In this document: piece after piece, positions 16,267 through 23,945 of the stretch
Layout of the letters: every line of letters starts with the position of its first letter
How positions within the stretch are numbered: the first letter of the stretch is position 1
DNA from: Lachnospiraceae bacterium UBA7784
Lineage (GTDB): Bacteria > Bacillota > Clostridia > Lachnospirales > Lachnospiraceae
Reading direction: 5' to 3'
Assembly: GCA_002480925.1 (NCBI GenBank)
Contig: DLDA01000030.1
Span: 1 to 27,118, forward strand
DNA length: 27,118 nucleotides
The notes under the pieces: model-generated
What the model saw: the letters and a program-made list of their open reading frames with translations, nothing else
Told to the model about the DNA's origin: nothing
Database searches by the model: none
Position numbers and translations under genes: made by a program

Positions 16267-16659
16267 ATGGCTAAAGCAGTAAAGAAGTCTCCAAAGAGAC
16301 GTGAGAGAAAAAACGTTGAGCATGGCCAGGTACATATTCAGGCATCATTCAATAACACTATTGTTACAATAACAGATGCTCAGGGCAATGCATTAAGCTG
16401 GGCTTCAGCAGGCGGACTTGGCTTCAGGGGCTCAAGAAAGTCTACTCCATACGCAGCTCAGGTTGCAGCTGAGACTGCAGCAAAGGCAGCCCTTCCTCAT
16501 GGCCTTAAGAATGTAGATGTGTTCGTAAAAGGACCAGGATCAGGCAGAGAAGCAGCTATCCGTGCTATCGCAGCATGTGGTATTGATGTGGTATCAATTC
16601 GTGACGTTACACCGGTTCCTCATAATGGATGCCGTCCACCAAAGCGCAGAAGAGTCTGA
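16267..16659 (+). CDS. rpsK: 30S ribosomal protein S11
   Basis: S11, 130 residues, on the platform of the small subunit near the E site. The motifs [40 protein letters not shown] and the C-terminal [16 protein letters not shown] are conserved. The start follows GAAAGGTAAATATA. rpsD follows after 22 bases. Confidence 0.98.
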   Translation: MAKAVKKSPKRRERKNVEHGQVHIQASFNNTIVTITDAQGNALSWASAGGLGFRGSRKSTPYAAQVAAETAAKAALPHGLKNVDVFVKGPGSGREAAIRAIAACGIDVVSIRDVTPVPHNGCRPPKRRRV

Positions 16660-16681
16660 TTGAAAGGAAGGTACAGTACAG

Positions 16682-17275
16682 ATGGCAGTTAATAAGACAC
16701 CAGTTCTGAAGAGATGCAGATCATTAGGATTAGAGCCGGAGAATCTTGGCGTTCATAAGAAGAGCAATCGTAAGCCTCTTCATCAGGGACGTAAGCCGAC
16801 CGAGTACAAGCTGCAGCTTAGAGAGAAGCAGAAGGCAAAGTTTATCTACGGCGTACTTGAGAAGCCGTTCAGAAATTACTACGAGAAGGCAGCCAACATG
16901 AAGGGCATGACAGGTGACAACCTTATGCGTATGCTCGAGAGCCGTCTTGACAATGTCGTTTTTAGAATGGGACTTGCACGTACCCGTCGTGAGGCCCGTC
17001 AGGTGGTTGGCCATAAGTTCATCCTTGTAAATGGCAAGAAGGTAAATATCCCTTCATACCAGGTTAAGGCAGGAGATGTCATCTCTCTTCGCGAGGGTGC
17101 AGCTTCCATGCAGAGATTCAAGGATATCGCTGATGCTACAGGCGGGATCGCAGTTCCAGAATGGATCGATTTCGATGCTGATAAGAGCACAGGCACGATA
17201 AAGGAGCTTCCAAACAGGGATCAGATTGATGTTCCTGTAAACGAGATGCTTATCGTCGAGCTGTATTCTAAGTAA
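16682..17275 (+). CDS. rpsD: 30S ribosomal protein S4, zinc-free form
   Basis: S4, 197 residues, a primary 16S rRNA-binding protein and, in E. coli and Bacillus, an autogenous repressor. The S4 RNA-binding domain is seen around residues 88-150 (ESRLDNVVFRMGLARTRREARQVVGH). The N-terminal domain has only one cysteine (C12), so the zinc site of C+ S4 proteins is missing, unlike L36 and S14 in this same array which keep theirs. The ribosome binding site is GAAAGGAAGG. A 94-base spacer with quasi-palindrome G follows. Confidence 0.97.
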   Translation: MAVNKTPVLKRCRSLGLEPENLGVHKKSNRKPLHQGRKPTEYKLQLREKQKAKFIYGVLEKPFRNYYEKAANMKGMTGDNLMRMLESRLDNVVFRMGLARTRREARQVVGHKFILVNGKKVNIPSYQVKAGDVISLREGAASMQRFKDIADATGGIAVPEWIDFDADKSTGTIKELPNRDQIDVPVNEMLIVELYSK

Positions 17276-17278
17276 TAA

Positions 17279-17350
17279 GGTCTAAGGGATCAGGGATCAG
17301 TCTTTAGGGGCGGGATCCCTGAGCCCTAGGCCCAGTTACCTGACCCCTAA
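17279..17350 (+). repeat. Intergenic quasi-palindrome G (rpsD-rpoA), GGGATCA type
   Basis: The left arm at 17279-17300 contains CTAAGGGATCAGGGATCAG. The right arm from about 17311 to 17350 contains ATCCCTGAGCCCTAGG and ends TGACCCCTAAA. The arms are complementary with interruptions. The unit (GGGATCA against TGACCCC) again differs from the other copies but agrees between its own arms. It ends shortly before the rpoA ribosome binding site. Confidence 0.72.
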
Positions 17351-17369
17351 ATAATACGGAGGAATAAAA

Positions 17370-18338
17370 TTGTTCGAATTTGAAACACCTAATATCAGGG
17401 TTGAAGAGATCAGTGAAGACAATAAGTATGGCAGATTCGTTGCGGAGCCTCTTGAGCGTGGATATGGGATCACTCTTGGCAATTCATTAAGAAGGATTAT
17501 GCTTTCATCCCTTCCTGGAACCGCATTCAGTCAGGTCAAGATCGATGATGTGCTCCATGAATTCTCAGTTCTACCTGGAGTCAAGGAGGATGTCACAGAG
17601 ATCATCCTGAATATCAAGCAGATAGCGTTAAAGGCAGAGGAGCTTACAGATGAGCCTCGTATGGCTACACTTGAGTTTGAGGGCGAAGGAACAGTTCATG
17701 CATCGGATATCAATTTCGGAGATAATGATATCGAGGTTGTAAATCCTGATCTTGAGATAGCACATCTGAATGGAGGACCTGGGTGCAGACTTGGAATGAC
17801 ACTTACGGTTACCTCCGGAAGAGGATGGGTAAGCGCTGATAAGAATAAGAGAGATGATACTCCTATTGGTGTTATCGCAGTCGACTCCATCTATACTCCG
17901 ATTGAGCGAGTGAATATGAAGGTGGAGAATACCCGTGTAGGACAGGTTACAGACTTTGATAAGCTTACTCTTGAGGTCTGGACAAACGGTACGATAAGAC
18001 CGGATGATGCAGTATCTCTTGCAGCAAAGGTATTATCCGAGCATCTGGCTCTTTTCATCAATCTCTCAGAGAAAGGAAAAGAAGTCAGTGTAATGGGCGA
18101 GGATAAGACAACTGTAGGCCCTACAATAGGACCGGATATGCCGATAGAGGATCTTGAGCTTACAGTTCGTTCGTTCAATTGTCTTAAGAGAGCGAACATC
18201 TCCACTGTCAAGCAGCTTCAGGATATGACTCCGGATCAGCTTCAGAAGGTAAGGAATCTCGGACGCAAGTCTCTGGATGAGATTACAGCAAAGCTCAATG
18301 AGCTTCATCTTACTCTTCGTCAGTCTGAAGAAGTATAA
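17370..18338 (+). CDS. rpoA: DNA-directed RNA polymerase subunit alpha
   Basis: RNA polymerase alpha, 322 residues. The N-terminal domain (about residues 1-230) drives dimerisation and assembly and shows GYGITLGNSLRRIMLSSLPGTA. The C-terminal domain (about 250-315) shows LTVRSFNCLKRANIST, with the arginine that binds UP elements, and LRKVRNLGRKSLDEI-type sequence. Translation starts at TTG (17370), 7 bases after ACGGAGGA; this gives the correct family start FEFETPNI and no ATG or GTG nearby does. The unusual start may lower translation compared with its neighbours. It is followed by rplQ after 108 bases. Confidence 0.97.
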   Translation: MFEFETPNIRVEEISEDNKYGRFVAEPLERGYGITLGNSLRRIMLSSLPGTAFSQVKIDDVLHEFSVLPGVKEDVTEIILNIKQIALKAEELTDEPRMATLEFEGEGTVHASDINFGDNDIEVVNPDLEIAHLNGGPGCRLGMTLTVTSGRGWVSADKNKRDDTPIGVIAVDSIYTPIERVNMKVENTRVGQVTDFDKLTLEVWTNGTIRPDDAVSLAAKVLSEHLALFINLSEKGKEVSVMGEDKTTVGPTIGPDMPIEDLELTVRSFNCLKRANISTVKQLQDMTPDQLQKVRNLGRKSLDEITAKLNELHLTLRQSEEV

Positions 18339-18446
18339 TAAATGGTGTCCTGCATAATTCCATAATGGCAGCGGGACGCTTCCCTTTCGTTACGGATCCC
18401 ATAAGACCACAAGGGCAGGGATTTGCAAGCCACAGGAGGTTAGAAG

Positions 18447-18974
18447 ATGGCAACAAGATATCGTAAATTAAGCAGAACCAGTTCACAGAGAAAGGCTCTT
18501 CTCCGTAACCAGGTAACACAGCTTATCTGGCGCGGAAAGATCGTTACTACTGAGGCAAAGGCCAAGGAAGTAGCAAAGATCGCCGAGGGACTTATCGCTC
18601 TTGCAGTCAAGGAAAAGGATAACTTCGAAGAGGTTACAGTACAGGCTAAGGTTCCTAAGAAGGATGCCGAGGGCCACAGAGTAAAGACTGTTAAGGACGG
18701 AAAGAAGGTAACAGAGTACGTTACCGAGGAGAAGAAGATCAAGAAGGATAACCCTTCACGTCTTCATGCACGTCGTCAGATGCTCAAGGTTCTCTATGAT
18801 GTAACCGAGAAGGGCGAGAAGAAGTCTCAGACAAAGAAGATTGACCTTGTCGCTAAGCTTTTCGATGAGTATGCTCCTAAGTATGCCGGAAAGAACGGCG
18901 GATATACTCGTATCATCAAGATCGGACAGCGTAAGGGTGATGGCGCTCTTGAGGTTGTTCTGGAGCTTGTATAA
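18447..18974 (+). CDS. rplQ: 50S ribosomal protein L17 with an internal insertion
   Basis: L17, 175 residues, against about 120 in B. subtilis. The N-terminal part (YRKLSRTSSQRKALLRN) and the C-terminal part (LHARRQ from residue 106, GGYTRI, GDGALEVVLELV) are canonical. Residues about 57-104 are an extra, highly charged segment rich in K, E, D and V that replaces the short loop before LHARRQ. The frame is continuous and codon use looks like the neighbours, so this is a real insertion and not a frameshift. It is the last gene of the ribosomal array. The ribosome binding site is CAGGAGG. Confidence 0.95.
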   Translation: MATRYRKLSRTSSQRKALLRNQVTQLIWRGKIVTTEAKAKEVAKIAEGLIALAVKEKDNFEEVTVQAKVPKKDAEGHRVKTVKDGKKVTEYVTEEKKIKKDNPSRLHARRQMLKVLYDVTEKGEKKSQTKKIDLVAKLFDEYAPKYAGKNGGYTRIIKIGQRKGDGALEVVLELV

Positions 18975-19000
18975 TAAATACAATAGATATATTGATACAG

Positions 19001-19035
19001 ATAGGCTGCAGGTGCTTGCACTTGCAGCCTATTAT
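19001..19035 (+). terminator. Possible terminator hairpin after rplQ
   Basis: A 14-base stem, ATAGGCTGCAGGTG (19001-19014) with CACTTGCAGCCTAT (19019-19032), has one G-U pair and a 4-base loop. Only scattered T residues follow (TATGCTAATAT), so termination would be weak or incomplete. It separates the ribosomal array from the pot operon and lies 24 bases before potA. I could not find a convincing separate pot promoter in this 81-base gap. Confidence 0.6.
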
Positions 19036-19055
19036 GCTAATATGGAGAAGCGGTT

Positions 19056-20435
19056 ATGAATGAAAACATTCTTGAGCTCAGATCAGTTACTAAAAGCTAT
19101 GTTCCTGGCATCAATGTGATCGAGGATATGAACCTGTCTATCAGAAAGGGAGAGCTTGTGACCTTTCTCGGACCATCAGGCTGTGGAAAGACAACAACGC
19201 TTCGAATGATAGGAGGCTTTGATCTGCCGGATTCAGGTGAGATCCTTCTGCATGGCCAGGATATAGGTCAGCTTCCCCCGGATAAGCGTCCGATAAATAC
19301 AGTCTTCCAGAAGTACGCGCTTTTTCCATTCCTTAATATATATGATAATATAGCCTTCGGACTTAAGCAGAGGAGGATGGATAAGGAGCTGATCAGACAG
19401 AAGGTCCGTCATGCCCTTTCTGTCGTAGATCTGGAGGGCTTTGAAAAAAGAAGTGTAGATTCATTATCAGGAGGCCAGCAGCAGAGAGTAGCAGTAGCAA
19501 GGGCTATAGTGAATGAGCCGGAGATCCTGCTCTTAGACGAACCTCTTTCAGCACTTGATCATAAGATGAGACTGGAGATGCAGGCGGAGATCCGTGATAT
19601 GCATGATAATCTTGGTATGACCTTTATCTATGTGACACATGATCAGGAGGAGGCAATGAACCTTTCTGACCGTATAGTCGTAATGGCAAACGGAGTCATA
19701 CAGCAGGAGGGTGCGCCAGAGGACATATATGACCGTCCGGCAAATATATTTGTCGCGGATTTCATAGGGACCAGTAACATCTTCGCGGGTGTGGTTACCG
19801 AGAAGAGAAGAGCAAGGTTTGCCGGATCGGTTTTCAAGACAGATACAGAATTACCGCCAGGAACCAGGGTCGAGGCAATGATCCGTCCGGAAAATGTATC
19901 TATCACAGGCCCGGATCAGGCAGCCCTTAAGGCTACGGTTACGAACGATATTTACAAGGGTGCCTATCATGAGATAACCGCTGAGTCAGGAAACTACGAG
20001 GTCTGCGCCCACTACAGGAAAAAGCTTATGCCTGGAAGCCAGATCGGTATAGATTTTCCTAGGGAATCGATACATCTTATGCCGCATGATATGGATATGA
20101 ATGTATTCGAGGGAATAATGAATGATGACGGAAGCGTAGATTTCTCATATTTTTCTCTTGCTCCGACTCAGGGAAGTCTTCCATATGCAAAACCCGGCAT
20201 GAAGGTGGCAGTTTCCTTCGAGCCATCAGATGCAGACCTGAGTGACGACCAGGAGGCAGGCTTTGCAAGAGGTAATATAGATACTATCATTTATATAGGT
20301 GATCATTATACCTATATAGTAAGGGGAGACAATGATGAGGAATATTACGTGGATGATGACTGGCTCTGGAATATGGGTGACAGGGTTAGCATAGAGATCG
20401 ATCCAATGAAATTCAGATGGAAGATAATAGAGTGA
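19056..20435 (+). CDS. potA: Spermidine/putrescine ABC transporter ATP-binding protein
   Basis: Cytoplasmic ATPase of the polyamine importer, 459 residues against 378 in E. coli. Seen in order: Walker A GPSGCGKTT (residues 39-47), Q-loop FQKYALFP (84-91), signature LSGGQQQR (137-144), Walker B ILLLDEP (157-163), D-loop SALD and the switch histidine H195 in VTHD. From about residue 235 a TOBE-type regulatory domain follows, with a longer C-terminal part containing acidic stretches (DNDEEYYVDDDW) and ending near MKFRWKIIE. The extra 80 residues lie in the C-terminal half. It is the first gene of potABCD. Confidence 0.94.
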   Translation: MNENILELRSVTKSYVPGINVIEDMNLSIRKGELVTFLGPSGCGKTTTLRMIGGFDLPDSGEILLHGQDIGQLPPDKRPINTVFQKYALFPFLNIYDNIAFGLKQRRMDKELIRQKVRHALSVVDLEGFEKRSVDSLSGGQQQRVAVARAIVNEPEILLLDEPLSALDHKMRLEMQAEIRDMHDNLGMTFIYVTHDQEEAMNLSDRIVVMANGVIQQEGAPEDIYDRPANIFVADFIGTSNIFAGVVTEKRRARFAGSVFKTDTELPPGTRVEAMIRPENVSITGPDQAALKATVTNDIYKGAYHEITAESGNYEVCAHYRKKLMPGSQIGIDFPRESIHLMPHDMDMNVFEGIMNDDGSVDFSYFSLAPTQGSLPYAKPGMKVAVSFEPSDADLSDDQEAGFARGNIDTIIYIGDHYTYIVRGDNDEEYYVDDDWLWNMGDRVSIEIDPMKFRWKIIE

Positions 20436-20444
20436 GGAAACAGT

Positions 20445-21206
20445 ATGAGGTTTAAAAGAAGCTTTCTTTCAATACCATATGTGATCTTTCTTCTGATCTT
20501 TGTAATGGCGCCGCTGGCAGTGGTCCTGGTCTTTGCATTCACGAACGGAAGCGGTAGGCCGACGCTTTCGAACTTTATCGGCTTCTTTAGAAGCTCAAGG
20601 ACTATAGCGACCCTGGTATATAGTCTTTTTGTGGCATTTATCACGACTCTCGTCTGCCTGCTTATAGCCTATCCAACAGCGCTTGCGCTGGCAGGAAGTG
20701 GCTTTAGGAGAAAGCATATCCTTCTTCTGTTGGCAGTAGTTCCTATGTGGATAAATTTCACCCTGCGTATCACAGCCTTAAAGGAGGTCCTCGATGCGAT
20801 AGAGGGTAATCTTGCTTTTTATCCATTTCTTAATACGATAATCGGACAGGTCTATGATTTCCTGCCCTTCATGATACTTCCGCTCTATAATGTGCTTGAT
20901 GAGATAGATCCATCACTGCTCGAGGCTGGAAGGGATCTTGGGGCTGGTAAGGCCGGTCTTTTCTTTTCAGTCATGCTGCCGCTTTCAAAGCCTGGCATAA
21001 TGAGCGGGATAACAATGGTCTTTCTGCCGGCAATGACAAACTATGTAGTACTTGATATGCTTTACAACTCGACCTTTATAATGGGAAGTCTTATCGGCAG
21101 CTACTTCAATGCCTATGACTGGCATAACGGGTCGATGATATCGGCAATTTTATTACTTCTGATCGCATTGTTCAGTGGGATCGAGAGGAAGGGAGAAGGA
21201 CGATGA
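20445..21206 (+). CDS. potB: Spermidine/putrescine ABC transporter permease PotB
   Basis: Inner permease subunit of the polyamine importer, 253 residues, with about six hydrophobic segments. The EAA loop that contacts PotA reads EAGRDLGAGKAGLFFSVMLPLSKPGI-like near residue 160, followed by the typical MSGITMVFLPAMTNYVV. The N-terminal segment PYVIFLLIFVMAPLAVVLVF is a membrane helix. The start is 9 bases after potA with GAGGAAAC before it. The stop overlaps potC by 4 bases (ATGA). Confidence 0.93.
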   Translation: MRFKRSFLSIPYVIFLLIFVMAPLAVVLVFAFTNGSGRPTLSNFIGFFRSSRTIATLVYSLFVAFITTLVCLLIAYPTALALAGSGFRRKHILLLLAVVPMWINFTLRITALKEVLDAIEGNLAFYPFLNTIIGQVYDFLPFMILPLYNVLDEIDPSLLEAGRDLGAGKAGLFFSVMLPLSKPGIMSGITMVFLPAMTNYVVLDMLYNSTFIMGSLIGSYFNAYDWHNGSMISAILLLLIALFSGIERKGEGR

Positions 21207-21994
21207 AGAAAATAAGCAGGATCCCTGCCATATGGCTTGCCATAGTATACTGCTTTCTATATCTGCCAATAGTGCTGCTTGCAGTATACAGCTTTACAGA
21301 TGCGACTATGATAGGGAAAGCAGGACATTTTTCATTGAAAAACTATCGCACGCTTTTCCTTACACCTGATCTGAGGTCGATGATAGCGGGCACTCTTATA
21401 CTAGCGCTTGTAGTAGGTGTCCTGTCTACAATACTTGGTACATTCGGGGCAATAGGAACCTTTTACAGCAGGAGAAAAGGAAGAAGGGCGATAGAGCTGA
21501 TGAATCAGGTGCCGGTCGTAAATGCAGATGTCGTAACCGGATTCTCAGTATGCATACTTCTGGTAGTGGTGCTCGGGGTAAGCAAGGACACATATATACC
21601 ACTTGTGGCCGGTCAGATGGCGCTCTGCACACCGTTCGTATATCTGCAGGTAATGCCGGCACTGTCCCAGATGGATCCGAATATGTACGAGGCTGCCCTG
21701 GATCTCTACTGCAGACCAGGAGATGCGATCATAAAGGTGGTTCTTCGCAAGCTGTCTCCTTCTATAGTGTCAGGTTTTTTTACCGCGGTAACTCTTTCTA
21801 TGGATGATTATTTTGTCACCACCTATACGAAGCCGGCGGTGTTTGATACGATCTCGACATATACGGTAAATGCGACAAAAGGTGCCCGTACCCAGATCAA
21901 GACAGCTCTCTGGGCTTTGTCGGCACTGATATTTTTTATAGCAATAGCAGCAGTTGTTATCGCAAACATCAGGAATAAGGAGGAAGGCGAATGA
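21203..21994 (+). CDS. potC: Spermidine/putrescine ABC transporter permease PotC
   Basis: Second permease subunit, 263 residues, forming the channel with PotB. It has about six membrane segments and the EAA loop EAALDLYCRPGDAIIKVVL (near residue 160). The VNADVVTGFSVCILLV and MDDYFVTTYT segments are typical of PotC. It overlaps potB by 4 bases and potD by 4 bases, a sign of strict translational coupling. Confidence 0.93.
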   Translation: MKKISRIPAIWLAIVYCFLYLPIVLLAVYSFTDATMIGKAGHFSLKNYRTLFLTPDLRSMIAGTLILALVVGVLSTILGTFGAIGTFYSRRKGRRAIELMNQVPVVNADVVTGFSVCILLVVVLGVSKDTYIPLVAGQMALCTPFVYLQVMPALSQMDPNMYEAALDLYCRPGDAIIKVVLRKLSPSIVSGFFTAVTLSMDDYFVTTYTKPAVFDTISTYTVNATKGARTQIKTALWALSALIFFIAIAAVVIANIRNKEEGE

Positions 21995-23361
21995 AGAAAC
22001 TGATCCTTATAACGACGGTCATTGCACTTTTACTGACGGGCTGTCAGGGAACAAAAAGCGCCACTCCTGTTTCGGATGATATCGTCACCCTAAGGATAGC
22101 GAACTGCGAGGAGTATATAGACGAGGGCGGATGGGACGCCGATGAGACGATAAAGCTTTCTGACGGGCAAAGGATCCGCGGAGTGGATTCCCTTATAAGC
22201 GACTATGAAAAATGGTATCGTGAGAAATATGGAAAACGGGTAAAGGTTCTGTATTCAACCTACGGCACAAATGAGGATCTTTACAATCAGATGACACTGG
22301 GAAATACATTTGATCTGGTTTGCCCCTCTGAATATATGATCATGAAGCTGATGAGGGAGAAGCGTCTGGAGCCTTTGTCTCGGAATTTCTATAAAAGAAA
22401 TGAGCTATACAATTACTATGCAAAGGGAATATCGCCATATCTGTATAAAAGGATGCATTCTCTGACTGAGGGAGGAAGACCACTTACAGATTATGCAGCC
22501 GGATATATGTGGGGGACTCTGGGGACTGTCTATGATCCGAAAAAGGTGGACAAGGCGGATGCCTCATCATTTGAGATCTATCTGGATCCGAAATATAAAA
22601 AGAGGATCACTATAAAGGATTCGGTAAGAGATACCTATTTCGCAGGGCTTGCAATAGATAAGGAAAAGGAGCTTGCCATGCCCTCACCTGATTACAGCAG
22701 GCTCCTAAATGATACCTCAGCCAGGACCGTTTCTATGGTAGAGGATATTATCACAGATATGCGGGAAAATGCATATTCAATGGAGACCGATACTGCCAAG
22801 CAGGATCTGGTGACAAGGAAGGTTGATGCATCACTGCAGTGGTCAGGAGACGGTGTATATTCGATCGACCAGGCTTGGGAGGCAGGGAGGAGACTCTGCT
22901 ACGCTGTACCAGAGGAGGGCAGCAATCTGTGGTTTGACGGCTGGGTGATGCTAAAGGACGGTATCTCAGGAAGCAGTGACAGGAAGCAGGCTGCCGAGGC
23001 CTTCTTAAACTTTATATCAAGACCTGATTCTGTAGTCAGAAATATGTATTATATAGGGTATACCTCGGTGATAACAGGTGGAAGAGATGCGACGATCCTT
23101 GACTATATAAAATATATGTATGGCTCAGATAAGAAAAATGCTGTCGAATATGATATAAGTTATCTTTTTGATGATAAGAAAGGCTCACATATTATCAGGA
23201 CAGATAAGGACCAGCTCGACAGACAGCTGTATGCTGCCTATCCGACAGAGGATGTGCTTGCCCGATGTGCAGTCATGAAATGCTTTTCGGATCCGGCAAA
23301 CAGGAGAATTTCCAGGATGTGGACAAATGTAAGGTGCTACAGGTTCCCGTGGGAGAGCTGA
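21991..23361 (+). CDS. potD: Polyamine-binding lipoprotein PotD
   Basis: Substrate-binding protein of the importer, 456 residues against 348 in E. coli. The N-terminus is a lipoprotein signal with lipobox LLTGC, the lipidated cysteine being C18, so it would be anchored outside the membrane. The mature region has the PotD pattern: NCEEYIDEGG, YGTNEDLYNQM, DLVCPSEYMIMKLM and LQWSGDGVYS. Extra sequence lies after the first strand (about residues 46-70) and in the central part and C-terminus. The ligand (spermidine or putrescine) is inferred from operon context. It converges with the minus-strand NusG paralogue, 2 bases apart. Confidence 0.92.
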   Translation: MKKLILITTVIALLLTGCQGTKSATPVSDDIVTLRIANCEEYIDEGGWDADETIKLSDGQRIRGVDSLISDYEKWYREKYGKRVKVLYSTYGTNEDLYNQMTLGNTFDLVCPSEYMIMKLMREKRLEPLSRNFYKRNELYNYYAKGISPYLYKRMHSLTEGGRPLTDYAAGYMWGTLGTVYDPKKVDKADASSFEIYLDPKYKKRITIKDSVRDTYFAGLAIDKEKELAMPSPDYSRLLNDTSARTVSMVEDIITDMRENAYSMETDTAKQDLVTRKVDASLQWSGDGVYSIDQAWEAGRRLCYAVPEEGSNLWFDGWVMLKDGISGSSDRKQAAEAFLNFISRPDSVVRNMYYIGYTSVITGGRDATILDYIKYMYGSDKKNAVEYDISYLFDDKKGSHIIRTDKDQLDRQLYAAYPTEDVLARCAVMKCFSDPANRRISRMWTNVRCYRFPWES

Positions 23362-23363
23362 CC

Positions 23364-23882
23364 TCAAGGCTCCTTTCTTACCACCTCAAGCGAGACCGTG
23401 ATATTCCTTTTCTCACCAAGGAAATCGATTGATAGGACAGCGGTGCGCTTGTGGCGGTTTATCCTTACAACCTGCCCCTCACGGCCCTTAAGAGGTCCAT
23501 CTGTGACGCAGAGCTTATCGCCCTTTATATATCCAAGGGATGCTTTGAGTACATGGTTTTCATCTGAGAGCTCAGTAATCAGCTGCTCGTCCTTTGAGGA
23601 AAGGGGTATGATATAATCATCGTCTCGAATAAGCTTAACATACCTGAAGATGGTTTTCCCAAGATTCGTTCTAAGTCTCTGGAAAAGCTCATCAGGATCA
23701 TCGGAGCTGGCAAAGAGGTATCCTGGAAACATAGGGACAAGGACCTTCTGCCAGCTTCCGTTTATTTTCTTCATCCTTTCAGTGACAGGCATGAAGATAT
23801 CCTCATGGTCTGTCAGTATCTTCTCGCTTATTATGGTTTTTAGCTTCTCTGTATATCGGGTATCGGTCTGTATGCAAAACAT
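23364..23882 (-). CDS. NusG-family transcription factor, LoaP-like
   Basis: A 172-residue NusG paralogue. The N-terminal NGN domain has the PMFPGYLFAS motif near residue 50, and the C-terminal KOW part reads GPLKGREGQVVRINRHKRTA near residue 128, closer to LoaP-type antiterminators than to housekeeping NusG. NusG-like factors bind RNA polymerase and change pausing or termination. I start it at the ATG at 23882-23880 (MFCIQTDTRY) because a promoter places the transcript start there; an ATG nine codons upstream lies inside that promoter. No operon lies downstream on this strand, so its target cannot be inferred locally. Confidence 0.82.
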   Translation of the reverse strand: MFCIQTDTRYTEKLKTIISEKILTDHEDIFMPVTERMKKINGSWQKVLVPMFPGYLFASSDDPDELFQRLRTNLGKTIFRYVKLIRDDDYIIPLSSKDEQLITELSDENHVLKASLGYIKGDKLCVTDGPLKGREGQVVRINRHKRTAVLSIDFLGEKRNITVSLEVVRKEP

Positions 23883-23888
23883 TTCTAT

Positions 23889-23917
23889 ATTATAACGTAA
23901 AAGTGTCATGTTTACAA
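23889..23917 (-). promoter_or_regulatory. Predicted promoter of the NusG paralogue (leaderless)
   Basis: On the minus strand, TTGTAA (23917-23912) and TATAAT (23894-23889) are 17 bases apart. Six bases separate the -10 element from the A of the ATG at 23882, so the predicted transcript begins on the start codon. No ribosome binding site is visible. The -35 element overlaps that of the divergent rlmD promoter. Confidence 0.72.
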
Positions 23918-23939
23918 CGCGCTGCAGATGAAATATAAT
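23911..23939 (+). promoter_or_regulatory. Predicted promoter of the RlmD-type gene (leaderless)
   Basis: TTTACA (23911-23916) and TATAAT (23934-23939) are 17 bases apart. Exactly six bases lie between the -10 element and the ATG at 23946, giving a transcript that starts on the start codon. No ribosome binding site is seen. Five of six bases of the -35 overlap the -35 of the opposite promoter. Confidence 0.72.
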
Positions 23940-23945
23940 CTACCT

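Noticed and set aside
18967..18993. Promoter for the pot operon at the end of rplQ (TTGTAT and TATATT)
   Set aside because: The spacer is only 15 bases and the hexamers are imperfect; not strong enough to call.
18841..19059. 72-codon plus-strand open frame overlapping the rplQ end and the spacer
   Set aside because: It is a different frame of rplQ extended over the terminator hairpin, without protein-family features.
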